In this document: positions 1-7,004 of the stretch, piece by piece
Position numbering within the stretch: position 1 is the first letter of the stretch
How the letters are laid out: each line of letters begins with the position of its first letter
Assembly: GCA_024402505.1 (NCBI GenBank)
Contig: JAKSTP010000007.1
Location: 1 to 64,000 of the forward strand
Reading direction: 5' to 3'
Origin: Treponema sp.
GTDB taxonomy: Bacteria > Spirochaetota > Spirochaetia > Treponematales > Treponemataceae
Length of the DNA stretch: 64,000 bases
Program-made: the position numbers and the translations under genes
The notes under the pieces: generated by a model
Database searches by the model: none
The model's input: only the letters and a program-made list of their open reading frames with translations
Told to the model about the DNA's origin: nothing

Positions 1-214
<214 letters not shown>

Positions 215-234
<20 letters not shown>

Positions 235-436
235 AAAGAAAATGATAACACCCGACGGAAACGTAAGGCTATATATTGGATCAGAGAAAATTTTCAAGTT
301 TGATCCTGGAGATAGTGCTGATATAAGTTTTCCTAATGGGTACAACAAAGGGGGGCGAGTTTACAAAGGTTATGTTCCTTGCCTGAGTTGTACAACAATT
401 AAAAATATAATTGTGAAAACAGAAGAAAATGAATAA
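215..436 (+). CDS. Methyltransferase variable-region module, small ORF 1
   Basis: A 73-residue frame whose ATG overlaps the end of the preceding frame by 20 bases. Its C-terminal part, GGRVYKGYVPCLS...IKNIIVKTEENE, has the same layout as the two following small frames: RVY, then a Pro-Cys/Thr turn, then a hydrophobic IIV strand, then an acidic EENE end before the stop. It contains a G6 tract (350-355) coding Gly-Gly just before RVY. It looks like one unit of the variable target-recognition part of a C5 methyltransferase. Whether it is made as a free peptide or is debris of a split gene cannot be told from sequence. Confidence 0.45.
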
Positions 437-602
437 TGGAAATGTAATTGTAATTGGCGAAATGGATAATAGTGACGGAACTTTTGAAAGTGCAAATAGA
501 GTTTATGACACAGAAGGGATTTGCCCTACAATTCCAACGTGTCAGGGTGGCGGAATACAACCGAAAGTAATTGTTGAATATGAAGAAGAAAAAAATGAAT
601 GA
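429..602 (+). CDS. Methyltransferase variable-region module, small ORF 2
   Basis: A 57-residue frame starting at ATG 429 within the last codons of the previous frame and ending in TGA at 600-602. It reads VIGEMDNSDGTFESANRVYD, then TEGICPTIPTCQGGG, then PKVIVEYEEEKNE. The next frame repeats this pattern closely (CMDNSDGSLEIANRVY), which points to tandem duplication of a module. Patterns of this kind, with ANRVYD followed by PTI and a Gly-rich turn, occur in the region before the last conserved motifs of phage C5-cytosine methyltransferases. Confidence 0.45.
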   Translation: MNNGNVIVIGEMDNSDGTFESANRVYDTEGICPTIPTCQGGGIQPKVIVEYEEEKNE

Positions 603-747
603 AATCAATTGTGAAGTAATCGGATGTATGGATAATTCAGACGGATCACTTGAAATAGCAAACAGGGTTTATGGTGGGGGGGGGGCTGTCACCGTGCTTA
701 AATGCCCATGCCGGAGATACGGTGCCCAAGATAATTGTTCAGGTTGA
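595..747 (+). pseudogene. Methyltransferase module, small ORF 3, frame broken at a G10 tract
   Basis: Starts at ATG 595 overlapping the previous stop and reads EVIGCMDNSDGSLEIANRVY before entering ten consecutive G residues (676-685). After the tract the in-frame reading degenerates and stops at 747. If one G is removed, the frame continues as GLSPCLNAHAGDTVPKIIV followed by QVEENDE and ends at 763, matching the ends of modules 1 and 2 and overlapping the next ATG at 753. The break is therefore a single-base slip in a homopolymer. It could be a phase-OFF state, a sequencing or assembly error, or decay. Confidence 0.55.
676..685. repeat. Poly-G tract (G10) in methyltransferase module
   Basis: Ten consecutive G residues in an otherwise AT-rich region. 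They sit exactly at the point where the module's reading frame is lost; nine G restore it. Confidence 0.9.
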
Positions 748-752
748 AGAAA

Positions 753-953
753 ATGACGAATGAAAAATTAAAGGTCTGGATTGTTGCAATGAGGGGACGT
801 AATCCTGAGAATCCGAATTCAAGAGTAAAGGGAGATCTTTTTGAGCAACGTTTAGAACCTAATATACAAGGAATTGCGAACACAATAACAACGGTATCAA
901 AAGATAATTTAGTTTTAGAAAAGGAAATGGAAGGTGGAAGAAAGATTTTATAG
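753..953 (+). CDS. Methyltransferase variable-region module, small ORF 4
   Basis: A 66-residue frame. ATG 753 is preferred because it overlaps the restored end of module 3, as the other modules overlap each other; a TTG further upstream is also possible. It reads IVAMRGRNPENP, then QRLEPNIQGIANTITTVSKD, then NLVLEKE. The pattern 'RGRNP...QRLE.N..G..NT.TTV.KDN.VLE' is typical of the segment just before the final RxLTPxECxRLM block in phage C5-cytosine methyltransferases. It would be contiguous with the next frame in an intact enzyme. Confidence 0.55.
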   Translation: MTNEKLKVWIVAMRGRNPENPNSRVKGDLFEQRLEPNIQGIANTITTVSKDNLVLEKEMEGGRKIL

Positions 954-1389
954 ACAAGCAGCAGAAACTTTTTTGAATAATGACTGTAAACCTGGAGACA
1001 CGATTAATGCCTTTAATAAAACCGTGGATCAGTCAGGAACAAGTCCAACAATTACAACACGTCCGGAAGGATTTAAAACGGCAATATTACCAGTAGTGGA
1101 AAAGGAGAATAAAGAAATGGCAAAAATGAAGACAGTTTACAAAATCCGTAAGCTCACTCCAAAAGAGTGCTTCCGTCTTATGGATGTAACGGACGAAGAC
1201 GCAGATAAAATGCTTTCTGTGAATAGTAACAGTCAGTGTTATAAACAGGCTGGAAACTCAATTGTTGTAGCTTGTCTTATTGGTTTGTTCAGTCAGTTAC
1301 ATATTCAGGGAATTAAAACCTGGAATGAAGGTTTGTATAAAGATCTTGGATATGATGAAGACGAAATTTTTGGGGGAAAGGGGGAATAA
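934..1389 (+). CDS. C5-cytosine methyltransferase C-terminal part
   Basis: 151 residues from GTG 934, overlapping module 4 by 20 bases. An N-terminal unit (TINAFNKTVDQSGTSPTITT, then GFKTAILPVVE) resembles the other modules. The second half has the C-terminal signatures of the C5 family: YKIRKLTPKECFRLM at about 68-82, and the motif X-like QAGNSIVVACLIGLF at about 105-119. It lacks the catalytic PCQ and ENV motifs, so alone it cannot methylate DNA. It must work with an upstream polypeptide or be a remnant. Confidence in family is good; confidence in function as a separate protein is low. Confidence 0.7.
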   Translation: MEERFYRQAAETFLNNDCKPGDTINAFNKTVDQSGTSPTITTRPEGFKTAILPVVEKENKEMAKMKTVYKIRKLTPKECFRLMDVTDEDADKMLSVNSNSQCYKQAGNSIVVACLIGLFSQLHIQGIKTWNEGLYKDLGYDEDEIFGGKGE

Positions 1390-1557
1390 ATGAACCAGAA
1401 ACAAGCAAAAAGAAACCGGAGAATGATCCGAAAAGCCTGTAACAGAATGTATGACAGAGTTTTTGAAGACTTTATGAAAGATTATATTGAACTTACATTT
1501 TGGGAGAAAATTAAACTAGCTTTTAAGACTGAAAAATTAAAAAGAGGGAGAAGGTGA
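1390..1557 (+). CDS. Small basic hypothetical protein (55 aa)
   Basis: ATG 1390 follows the methyltransferase stop directly, with the Shine-Dalgarno-like GGGGGAA inside the previous gene's last codons. The product is very basic (NQKQAKRNRRMIRKACNRMY) with an aromatic middle (DFMKDYIELTFWEKI). No family recognised. Its TGA overlaps a GTG start for the next small frame. Confidence 0.45.
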   Translation: MNQKQAKRNRRMIRKACNRMYDRVFEDFMKDYIELTFWEKIKLAFKTEKLKRGRR

Positions 1558-1709
1558 TTTTTTTAATTTGTTTTTTTATTTTACGTCCAATTTATTGGAA
1601 GAGTAAAAAATTAAATAATTTTGTGGACGTGACATTGTACAATGCCCGGACTTTTACATCTAACTATATGTACACAATCATAAAAATACCTTTAAGGGGA
1701 AAAATATAA
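1554..1709 (+). CDS. Possible small membrane protein (51 aa)
   Basis: Open frame from GTG 1554 (overlapping TGA of the previous gene as GTGA) to TAA 1707-1709, which overlaps the ATG of the adenine methyltransferase as TAATG. It begins with the hydrophobic stretch IFLICFFILRPIYW, compatible with one membrane segment. The support is only the seamless coupling at both ends, so this is tentative; the interval could be a non-coding spacer. Confidence 0.25.
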   Translation: MIFLICFFILRPIYWKSKKLNNFVDVTLYNARTFTSNYMYTIIKIPLRGKI

Positions 1710-2149
1710 TGGATATGCACAATACAGGAATGTTTACAAGTAATACTTGTATGTGGGGAACTCCACAAAAATTTTTTGATGAATTAAATAAAGAATTCAA
1801 TTTTGACGTAGATGTTTGCGCCGTTTCAGAAAATGCAAAATGTAAAAAGTTTTTTTCACCTGAAATGGACGGATTAAAGCAGAATTGGGGGGGGTATACA
1901 AACGTATGGTGTAATCCACCTTACGGCAGAGAAATGCCAAAATGGATAGAAAAAGCACATAGGACGTGGAAAGAATTCGGTAATACTGTTGTAATGCTAA
2001 TTCCAGCAAGAACAGATACGAAAGCCTTCCATGAATTCATATATCATCAGGCAGAAATAAGATTTGTAAAAGGACGGTTGAAGTTTAATGACGGAAAAAA
2101 TCCAGCGCCGTTTCCTTCAATGATTGTTATTTTTAAGGGGAATAAATGA
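1709..2149 (+). CDS. Phage DNA N-6-adenine methyltransferase (Dam family)
   Basis: 146 residues, close to the usual size of the compact phage Dam family. Features in order: WGTPQKFFDELNKEF at 16-30, the DVDVCA segment (33-38) with NAKC, the catalytic NPPY at 69-72, the VVMLIPARTDT strand, and the FVKGRLKF...FPSMIV end. It would methylate adenine in phage DNA using S-adenosylmethionine, probably to evade restriction. A G8 tract (1887-1894) encodes Trp60-Gly-Gly ten residues before the catalytic motif and is in frame here; a slip there would inactivate the enzyme. The stop overlaps the next ATG (ATGA). Confidence 0.9.
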   Translation: MDMHNTGMFTSNTCMWGTPQKFFDELNKEFNFDVDVCAVSENAKCKKFFSPEMDGLKQNWGGYTNVWCNPPYGREMPKWIEKAHRTWKEFGNTVVMLIPARTDTKAFHEFIYHQAEIRFVKGRLKFNDGKNPAPFPSMIVIFKGNK

Positions 2150-2493
2150 TCAAACTTTTGAATTATTGTGACGCAGAAAAAGGAAAGATAACAAAAAAAA
2201 TATTTTGGTGTGTAAAAAAATATGAGTATTTGGGGTGTACCTTCTATTGTGTAAAAGCAAGAAGAAATCTGACTTACTCAAAATATCTATGGAAAAATGT
2301 ACCGAAGCTTTTGAAGTATGTTTACATAGAACCTGTTAGTGGTTGTTGTTTGTTACACAGTTTTTCAACAGAAGTTCTAAGTGAAAAAAAATTCAAGAAA
2401 GAAGTTAGACGTAGGCTTACAAAACAGAGCCGTTATGACGGTAGAGGATCACTTAAAAGCCTTATTCAGGATAGAAGAGAGGAATACAAATGA
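2146..2493 (+). CDS. Hypothetical protein (115 aa)
   Basis: Not recognised. It is basic and aromatic, with a Cys-containing middle (YLGCTFYCVKARRN) and a basic C-terminus (FKKEVRRRLTKQSRYDGRG). Coupled by ATGA overlaps to the Dam-like gene before and the gene after, so probably co-transcribed with the methyltransferase. Confidence 0.6.
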   Translation: MIKLLNYCDAEKGKITKKIFWCVKKYEYLGCTFYCVKARRNLTYSKYLWKNVPKLLKYVYIEPVSGCCLLHSFSTEVLSEKKFKKEVRRRLTKQSRYDGRGSLKSLIQDRREEYK

Positions 2494-2846
2494 CAGACGA
2501 AGAAAAAGCAGAAGAATATGCAAATGCTTGTCGTGGAACGATTAAAGATATTCATTGGCAAGATGTTAGATATGCAGTTCTTTACGGACTTGCAGAAGGC
2601 AAACCAAAATGGCACGACCTTAGAGAAGACCCTAATGATTTACCTAAACACGACACAGAAGATGAAGAAAACAACTTCTACTTGGTTGCTTTTAGAAACT
2701 ATTTCAATCATGAAGAAATTATTGTGAGAGAGTTTCTTTGGAGTGGAGCCGAATTTCGTGAAGAAGATAACAGTGAAATTCCTTATTTTAAGGAAAAAGG
2801 TATTTTAGTCGCTTGGTGCGAACTACCAAAGTTTGTGGAGAAATAA
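2490..2846 (+). CDS. Small acidic phage protein with MTDEEKAEEYA N-terminus
   Basis: 118 residues. The first 35 (MTDEEKAEEYANACRG, then AVLYGLAEGK) form a module seen again at the start of the gene at 13759 and partly at 13573. The C-terminal part (KWHDLREDPNDLPK, a FYLVAFRNYF strand, WSGAEFRE and GILVAWCELPKF) resembles the small DUF551-type phage proteins that start with 'W..l...p.lP' and end with 'v.aW.elP'. Function unknown. Confidence 0.55.
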   Translation: MTDEEKAEEYANACRGTIKDIHWQDVRYAVLYGLAEGKPKWHDLREDPNDLPKHDTEDEENNFYLVAFRNYFNHEEIIVREFLWSGAEFREEDNSEIPYFKEKGILVAWCELPKFVEK

Positions 2847-2848
2847 AA

Positions 2849-3139
2849 ATGCCGGTTCCAGATACCTTTACAATAGCACCTGACTTTACTGTATGCGAGT
2901 ATTGCGGAAAATCATACGCGGACACAGCCGAAAATATGCACAGAATACTTGTAGAAAGAAATGACGAGCGGCGTATATTTGAGGCTTGCGTTCATTGCAT
3001 AGCGAAAGCGAAAGCAGAACCGGACTACAACGAATACATGACAGATAAAACATTTAGCGAACAATTAGGCAGGAGGGTGAAAAAAATTGACAGACACGAA
3101 GAAAACGCAGAACTGAAAGAACGTGTGAGAGAAAATTAG
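2849..3139 (+). CDS. Putative zinc-ribbon hypothetical protein (96 aa)
   Basis: ATG 2849 is chosen over an upstream GTG because it lies just after the previous stop with GTGGAG as ribosome binding site. Two CxxC pairs (CEYCGK and CVHCIA) about 45 residues apart suggest a zinc-binding fold. The C-terminus is charged and helical. No family recognised. Confidence 0.5.
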   Translation: MPVPDTFTIAPDFTVCEYCGKSYADTAENMHRILVERNDERRIFEACVHCIAKAKAEPDYNEYMTDKTFSEQLGRRVKKIDRHEENAELKERVREN

Positions 3140-3149
3140 GAGAATAAAT

Positions 3150-3347
3150 ATGTTTTGTGTTTCATATTGTTGTTGTGATTATTGCAAACGTAGAAATGAT
3201 TGCGAGAGAAAGGAAATAATAAGAGAAAAAGGACAGGAAGTTTTAAAAGCATTGGAAAAAGTTGATTTAGGAAACGGATTCAATGTTTATATGGAGTGTG
3301 TTGATTATTGTTTAGACGAGAGATTGACTTATATAAAAATCACATAA
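3150..3347 (+). CDS. Small Cys-rich hypothetical protein (65 aa)
   Basis: Short protein opening with the Cys-rich stretch CVSYCCCDYCKRRNDC and a second pair, CVDYC, near the end, suggesting metal binding. AGGAG lies upstream of the ATG. Unrecognised. It ends the first run of coupled genes. Confidence 0.5.
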   Translation: MFCVSYCCCDYCKRRNDCERKEIIREKGQEVLKALEKVDLGNGFNVYMECVDYCLDERLTYIKIT

Positions 3348-3404
3348 ATATTTAGTTCGCTAAAGAAACATTTATCAACGTAATGACAATAAAACGGTTA
3401 AAGA

Positions 3405-3434
3405 TTGTTAATAGATATGTCTTTCTGATAATAA
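3405..3434 (+). promoter_or_regulatory. Possible promoter (TTGTTA-18-TAATAA)
   Basis: Within the 101-bp gap 3348-3448, TTGTTA (3405-3410) and TAATAA (3429-3434) are 18 bp apart, just upstream of the gene at 3449. The match is weak and the leader would be very short. Nothing else is seen in the gap. Confidence 0.3.
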
Positions 3435-3448
3435 TGTAGGAGGAAAAG

Positions 3449-3760
3449 ATGTTTAATACAAAAAGCGACCAGGCTGTAGAAGAACTTGTAAACCTGGAAT
3501 TAGATCAGGCAATTAAACAGTACGGCGAAAAATACGAAAGTATTGATATAGCCGATGAAGTGCTTTGTGAAGAAATTCAGGAAGCTTTTGATGAATTCAA
3601 AAGTGTTCAAAATATTCATATCCTTTGGCTTGAAAAACTTGCCGGGAAAACAGATATTCAGGTGGATGAAATTAATGTTCTCGAAAAAGTGGCAAAAAAC
3701 GGAATAAAAGAATTGGCTCAGGTTTGTGCCGTTTGTGAAAAAATAAAAAAATCATTTTAA
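3449..3760 (+). CDS. MazG-like nucleotide pyrophosphohydrolase domain protein
   Basis: 103 helical residues with the layout of small phage MazG-like proteins. An EEIQEAFDEF helix (41-50) supplies the ExxE metal-binding pattern. A central WLEKLAGKTD loop and a second helix, KNGIKELAQVCAVCEKIKKS, follow. Family members hydrolyse nucleoside triphosphates to monophosphates and can alter nucleotide or alarmone pools during infection. The gene has an AGGAGG ribosome binding site and its own gap upstream. The assignment rests on motif layout only. Confidence 0.5.
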   Translation: MFNTKSDQAVEELVNLELDQAIKQYGEKYESIDIADEVLCEEIQEAFDEFKSVQNIHILWLEKLAGKTDIQVDEINVLEKVAKNGIKELAQVCAVCEKIKKSF

Positions 3761-3772
3761 GGGTGGTGAATT

Positions 3773-4018
3773 ATGGGGATGAGAGGACACGGAGAAAACC
3801 TTACAACAGGGAATAGGGATGTTCAAAATTATGAGATTGTAATAGAAATGCTTCGTAATGGGCCGATAACACTTAAAGATGTTATGGAACGTCTATCAAT
3901 ACAAGAGGGAAGTGCTTATTCAATCCTGATGAATTTGACCTTTCAGATCCCTATATGGAATCCAACAATTCACCTTTATAAGATTCTGGAGGAATCCGAT
4001 TTTGAAAAATATAGATAA
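3773..4018 (+). CDS. Putative winged-helix DNA-binding protein (81 aa)
   Basis: Residues ~30-60 (MLRNGPITLKDVMERLSIQE, then SAYSILMNL) look like a helix-turn-helix of the winged-helix type, followed by a short strand region. No known family. Likely a small regulator next to the immunity region. Its end overlaps the TTG of the next frame. Confidence 0.4.
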   Translation: MGMRGHGENLTTGNRDVQNYEIVIEMLRNGPITLKDVMERLSIQEGSAYSILMNLTFQIPIWNPTIHLYKILEESDFEKYR

Positions 4019-4157
4019 ACCGTGCCAAAAGTGTAAACGAAAATTTCAGTGTTTGGAAAAAGTCAGATTGAATTTAGACGTTATATGTAAGACTGATAAG
4101 CATGAGCATTATGAAGAAGAGGAAAGCAGCTCTATTCAAGATCACTTAGAAGTCTAA
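4002..4157 (+). CDS. Small Cys-motif protein (51 aa, TTG start)
   Basis: TTG 4002 has a GGAGG ribosome binding site nine bases upstream and overlaps the previous gene. The product contains CQKCKRKFQC and a later Cys-Lys, suggesting zinc binding, and ends EEEESSSIQDHLEV. Its 3' end overlaps the convergent repressor gene's 3' end by 26 bp. Tentative. Confidence 0.4.
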   Translation: MKNIDKPCQKCKRKFQCLEKVRLNLDVICKTDKHEHYEEEESSSIQDHLEV

Positions 4158-4437
4158 TAAGATCCGATTTCAATTGACTTAGTTTTTCTTGCTTATTCAT
4201 TTGGGACTGTATGGGAGTATCTGAACCTGTTATCAGATATTCAACAGTTGTATTCAATTCTTTGCAAATCAGATAACAGGAATAAAGATCAGGTAGAGTC
4301 TTTTTTGTACTCCAGTTACCGATAGCTCTTTCAGGTAATCCAATTTTAACAGAAAGTGAAGTCTGTGTGTAGGATGAATTCTTAATAAGTGTGTTTAATC
4401 TGTTCCAGAATGATTCTGTATCAAAATTTTCGTTCAT
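4132..4437 (-). CDS. XRE-family transcriptional repressor (immunity repressor candidate)
   Basis: 101 residues from the second ATG, which has GGAAGG placed as ribosome binding site; a start 15 bases upstream is also possible. Residues ~25-70 form a classic Cro/CI helix-turn-helix: SSYTQTSLSVKIGLPERAIG, then NWSTKKTLPDLYSCYLICKE. A short C-terminal helix (LSQLKSDLIRLLSDLE) may dimerise. There is no peptidase domain, so induction would not be by self-cleavage. It reads away from the promoter/operator region at 4450-4560 and should repress the rightward early promoter. Confidence 0.8.
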   Translation of the reverse strand: MNENFDTESFWNRLNTLIKNSSYTQTSLSVKIGLPERAIGNWSTKKTLPDLYSCYLICKELNTTVEYLITGSDTPIQSQMNKQEKLSQLKSDLIRLLSDLE

Positions 4438-4450
4438 ATAATTACCTTCC

Positions 4451-4554
4451 ATTACTATTATCGGCTAAAAATTACTAAAAAAATAGTATTTTTTTATTGA
4501 CAATTACTCTAATTTTAGTAAAATATGATTAGAAATTACTTAGATTAGAGTAAT
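4451..4554. promoter_or_regulatory. Repressor operator region with ATTACT half-sites
   Basis: A perfect 11-bp inverted repeat, attactctaat (4503-4513) and attagagtaat (4544-4554), flanks the -10 of the rightward promoter. Further ATTACT/AGTAAT hexamers occur at 4451, 4471 and 4535. This arrangement of repeated half-sites between a repressor gene and a promoter is typical of a phage immunity switch. Confidence 0.6.
4497..4524 (+). promoter_or_regulatory. Rightward early promoter (TTGACA-16-TAAAAT)
   Basis: A consensus -35 TTGACA (4497-4502) and -10 TAAAAT (4519-4524) are separated by 16 bp. The promoter is overlapped by the inverted-repeat operator. It would drive the recombination/replication genes once the two terminators at 4566-4660 are passed. 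Confidence 0.65.
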
Positions 4555-4565
4555 TAAGAAAAAGA

Positions 4566-4602
4566 GTGTTTAAGGAAACCAGGAAATCCTTAAACGCTTT
4601 TT
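4566..4602 (+). terminator. Leader hairpin terminator 1
   Basis: An 11-bp stem (4566-4576 with 4587-4597, one wobble) with a 10-base loop, followed by TTTTT. It lies between the early promoter and the first rightward gene. Confidence 0.6.
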
Positions 4603-4617
4603 GTTCAAGGCGTTGAA

Positions 4618-4660
4618 GCCGGACTTGGTTATTTCCTGGAAACCAGTCCGGCATTTTTTT
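4618..4660 (+). terminator. Leader hairpin terminator 2
   Basis: GC-rich stem GCCGGACT/AGTCCGGC extended by GGTT/AACC past one bulge, followed by a seven-T run ending at 4660. Its position directly before the GTG gene at 4678 suggests transcription attenuation or antitermination. Confidence 0.75.
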
Positions 4661-4677
4661 ATTCATGGGAGGCTAAA

Positions 4678-5169
4678 GTGAATAAAGAATCTTGGAAACA
4701 GATTGAAAGTTATCCTGATTATCTTATCAGTGATAACGGTAGAATTTGTTCCCTAAAATCAGGACTTATGAGACCTAGTGTTAATTCACGTGGTTACATG
4801 TTGGTTACTTTGGACGGAGATGTAAAAAGACTTCACAGGATCGTAGCGTCAGCTTTTGTGCCAAATCCTGAGAACAAGGAAATGGTGAATCACAAAGACG
4901 GAGATCCAATGAACAACAAGGCAGAAAACCTTGAATGGAATACCAATGGAGAAAATCAAAGACATAGGTATTCAGTATTGAATAAAGACAATCGTAAAAA
5001 GCAAGTCGAAAAATTAAGCGGCAAGAAAGTAATCATAACTTATGAATCTGTCAGGGAGTGTGAACGTTTGGAGGGTATCTCAAAAGACGGACTCAGGGAT
5101 CTTATCAGAAAGCAGAAATCACGAAACGGATTTTTATACAGATATAAGGATTTAAAGAATGATAACTAA
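4678..5169 (+). CDS. NUMOD4/HNH homing endonuclease, free-standing
   Basis: 163 residues from GTG with GGGAGG upstream. The N-terminal NUMOD4 motif (ESWKQIESYPDYLISDNGRI) is followed by the HNH core: RLHRIVASAFVPNPENKE, then the catalytic VNHKDGDPMNNKAENLEW. The C-terminal SVRECERLEGISKDGLRDLI resembles a NUMOD1/helix-turn-helix DNA-reading motif. Such genes cut DNA lacking the insertion and spread by repair. It is inserted between the early terminators and the recombination genes and probably contributes nothing to them. Confidence 0.85.
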   Translation: MNKESWKQIESYPDYLISDNGRICSLKSGLMRPSVNSRGYMLVTLDGDVKRLHRIVASAFVPNPENKEMVNHKDGDPMNNKAENLEWNTNGENQRHRYSVLNKDNRKKQVEKLSGKKVIITYESVRECERLEGISKDGLRDLIRKQKSRNGFLYRYKDLKNDN

Positions 5170-5356
5170 TAGAGGAACTATTTATTGTGAAAGTTGCGGT
5201 GAACCGTTGTATGACTACATTGAATTTGTCGGTGCAAACGGTGAAATGGACGGAGACATAACCCACACCTATTGTCATTACGAAGGTAACTTGTGTGAAG
5301 AATGTACAAGACTTGAAGAAAAAATGAGTGAAGAAGAAGGAGAAGAAGAAAAATGA
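5159..5356 (+). CDS. Small zinc-binding hypothetical protein (65 aa)
   Basis: Cys pairs CESCGEPLYDY and LCEECTRLEEK with an intervening His/Cys (THTYCHYEG) suggest a zinc ribbon. The tail is strongly acidic. It overlaps the homing endonuclease end and the exonuclease start by a few bases, indicating co-translation. Confidence 0.5.
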   Translation: MITNRGTIYCESCGEPLYDYIEFVGANGEMDGDITHTYCHYEGNLCEECTRLEEKMSEEEGEEEK

Positions 5357-6378
5357 AAATGGATCTGTATAAGAAAGTAACAGAAACTGGAATTTGCTCG
5401 ATTAAAAAAGTAAGTCAGACAAAACAACCTGAAAAATGGGCAGAACTCAGAACAACAGGAATCGGTGGAAGTGACGCTGGTGCCATTATGGGGATGAATG
5501 AATATTCAAGTCCTTTGGTTGTTTATATGCAGAAAAAAGGAGAAGGAGTTTTTGAAGGAAATGCAGCAACAAAGTGGGGACATATTCTTGAAGATCCAAT
5601 CAGAGAAGAAACAGAAAAAGAACTTAATGTAAAAATTGAAGCTGTTCCTGGAATGTTTAAATCTAAAATCTATCGTTACATGAACGCGAATCTTGACGGA
5701 CTTATTCTTGCAGAATCACCTGTAACAATTGGTAATACAACCGTTGAGGGACTTGGCGGCCACGAAATTAAGACAAGTGCCAAAGGGGACGGATTTTCAG
5801 AAGACGAAATTCCAGATAGTTATTATTGTCAGATTCAGCACTATATGGCTGTTACAGGTCTTCCTTGGTTTATTCTTACTGTATTTATTCTTTCCCGCCG
5901 TGAAGGTAAGCACTATATCGTAAAAGCAAATCCTGAATTTCAAGAGAAATTGATTAGTGCAGAAAGTGATTTTTGGGAAAATTACGTAATGACTGATACA
6001 ATTCCGGCTCCGTCAGGGACAGAAAGTGAAAGTGAAATTCTTAAATCTTTACCAATGGCCGAAACTCTTGAACTTCCAGAGGAACTTACATTGCCTCTTG
6101 AACGTAGAGCAGAAATTAAACAACAGATCAAAATTCTTGAAGAAGAAGAAAAACAGATTTCTAATTCTATTCTTGTTGAAATGTATAAGGCCGGACAGGT
6201 TGCAGAAGGTGAAGAACCGAAAGACAAAATCATCGCAAATTGTGGACCTTATAAAATCAGCCTTTCTTTACAGAAAAGAAACTCTGTTGATACAACAGCT
6301 CTTAAGAGTGCTGGTCTTTATGACAAATTTTCAAAGGTCTTAGTATCAAAAGTAATGCGTGTCTCAGGTGGTAATTAA
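5353..6378 (+). CDS. YqaJ-like phage recombination exonuclease
   Basis: 341 residues, normal for the YqaJ family of lambda-exonuclease-type enzymes. PD-(D/E)XK elements appear in order: GIGGSDAGAIMG at 36-46, the GHILEDPIREE helix at 76-86, LDGLI at 114-118 (metal-binding Asp), HEIKTS at 137-142 (Glu-x-Lys), and QIQHYMAVTG at 160-169. It would resect 5' strands of double-stranded DNA ends to load the RecT-type annealase encoded just downstream. A second in-frame ATG lies two codons later. It overlaps the previous gene by four bases. Confidence 0.85.
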   Translation: MKMDLYKKVTETGICSIKKVSQTKQPEKWAELRTTGIGGSDAGAIMGMNEYSSPLVVYMQKKGEGVFEGNAATKWGHILEDPIREETEKELNVKIEAVPGMFKSKIYRYMNANLDGLILAESPVTIGNTTVEGLGGHEIKTSAKGDGFSEDEIPDSYYCQIQHYMAVTGLPWFILTVFILSRREGKHYIVKANPEFQEKLISAESDFWENYVMTDTIPAPSGTESESEILKSLPMAETLELPEELTLPLERRAEIKQQIKILEEEEKQISNSILVEMYKAGQVAEGEEPKDKIIANCGPYKISLSLQKRNSVDTTALKSAGLYDKFSKVLVSKVMRVSGGN

Positions 6379-6379
6379 A

Positions 6380-6985
6380 ATGAAATTTCTTTGGATAGAT
6401 ACGGAAACTACAGGTTTGGATGAATTAATTCACCGTCCTTTTGAAGTTGCAATTATTTTTGTAAACAACAGAAAAGAAGAAGACGGAAGAATTACACACC
6501 TGGAGTGTGAAAGAGATTTTTACCTTAATCCACTTAGGGAAGGTATAGAAATCTCTCAGGAAGCATTGAATGTTACCGGCTATACAGAGGAAAAAATAAA
6601 AGCATTACGTCCGGCTTCCGAAGTTGTTCCTGTTATTGCCGAATTTCTTAAAGACACAATAACACAATTCGGAACCGGTCCAGAAGAAAAAGCTTTTATC
6701 TGTGGTTACAACGTAGGATTCGATCACAAAATGATGAAAGCTTTATTAAATGATTATGGATTTAATTTTGATGATTATATTCAAAATCATGAAATGGACG
6801 TTTTCGGTCAGGTTAAAAATGCAGGTAATATGAGACTTATTCCTTATCTACCTGACAGGAAATTAACAACGGTTGCAGAGCATTTTAGGGTGAATCTTGA
6901 TAATGCCCATAACGCTCTTGCAGATATAAAAGCGACAAAAGAAGTGAGTAAGTCACTTCATAAAATTGGTGTTCCACTAAAATAA
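6380..6985 (+). CDS. DnaQ/RNase T-like 3'-5' exonuclease
   Basis: 201 residues from ATG 6380; an upstream GTG inside the previous gene is less likely. It is a DEDDh exonuclease. Exo I is DTETTG (7-12), Exo II is the CGYNVGFDHKM segment, and Exo III is the HNALADIKATKE end with the catalytic His and Asp. It may polish DNA ends or degrade host nucleic acid. Placed between the YqaJ exonuclease and RecT, it probably takes part in recombination or DNA repair. Confidence 0.85.
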   Translation: MKFLWIDTETTGLDELIHRPFEVAIIFVNNRKEEDGRITHLECERDFYLNPLREGIEISQEALNVTGYTEEKIKALRPASEVVPVIAEFLKDTITQFGTGPEEKAFICGYNVGFDHKMMKALLNDYGFNFDDYIQNHEMDVFGQVKNAGNMRLIPYLPDRKLTTVAEHFRVNLDNAHNALADIKATKEVSKSLHKIGVPLK

Positions 6986-7004
6986 AAGCGTAAAGGAGAA
7001 AAAA

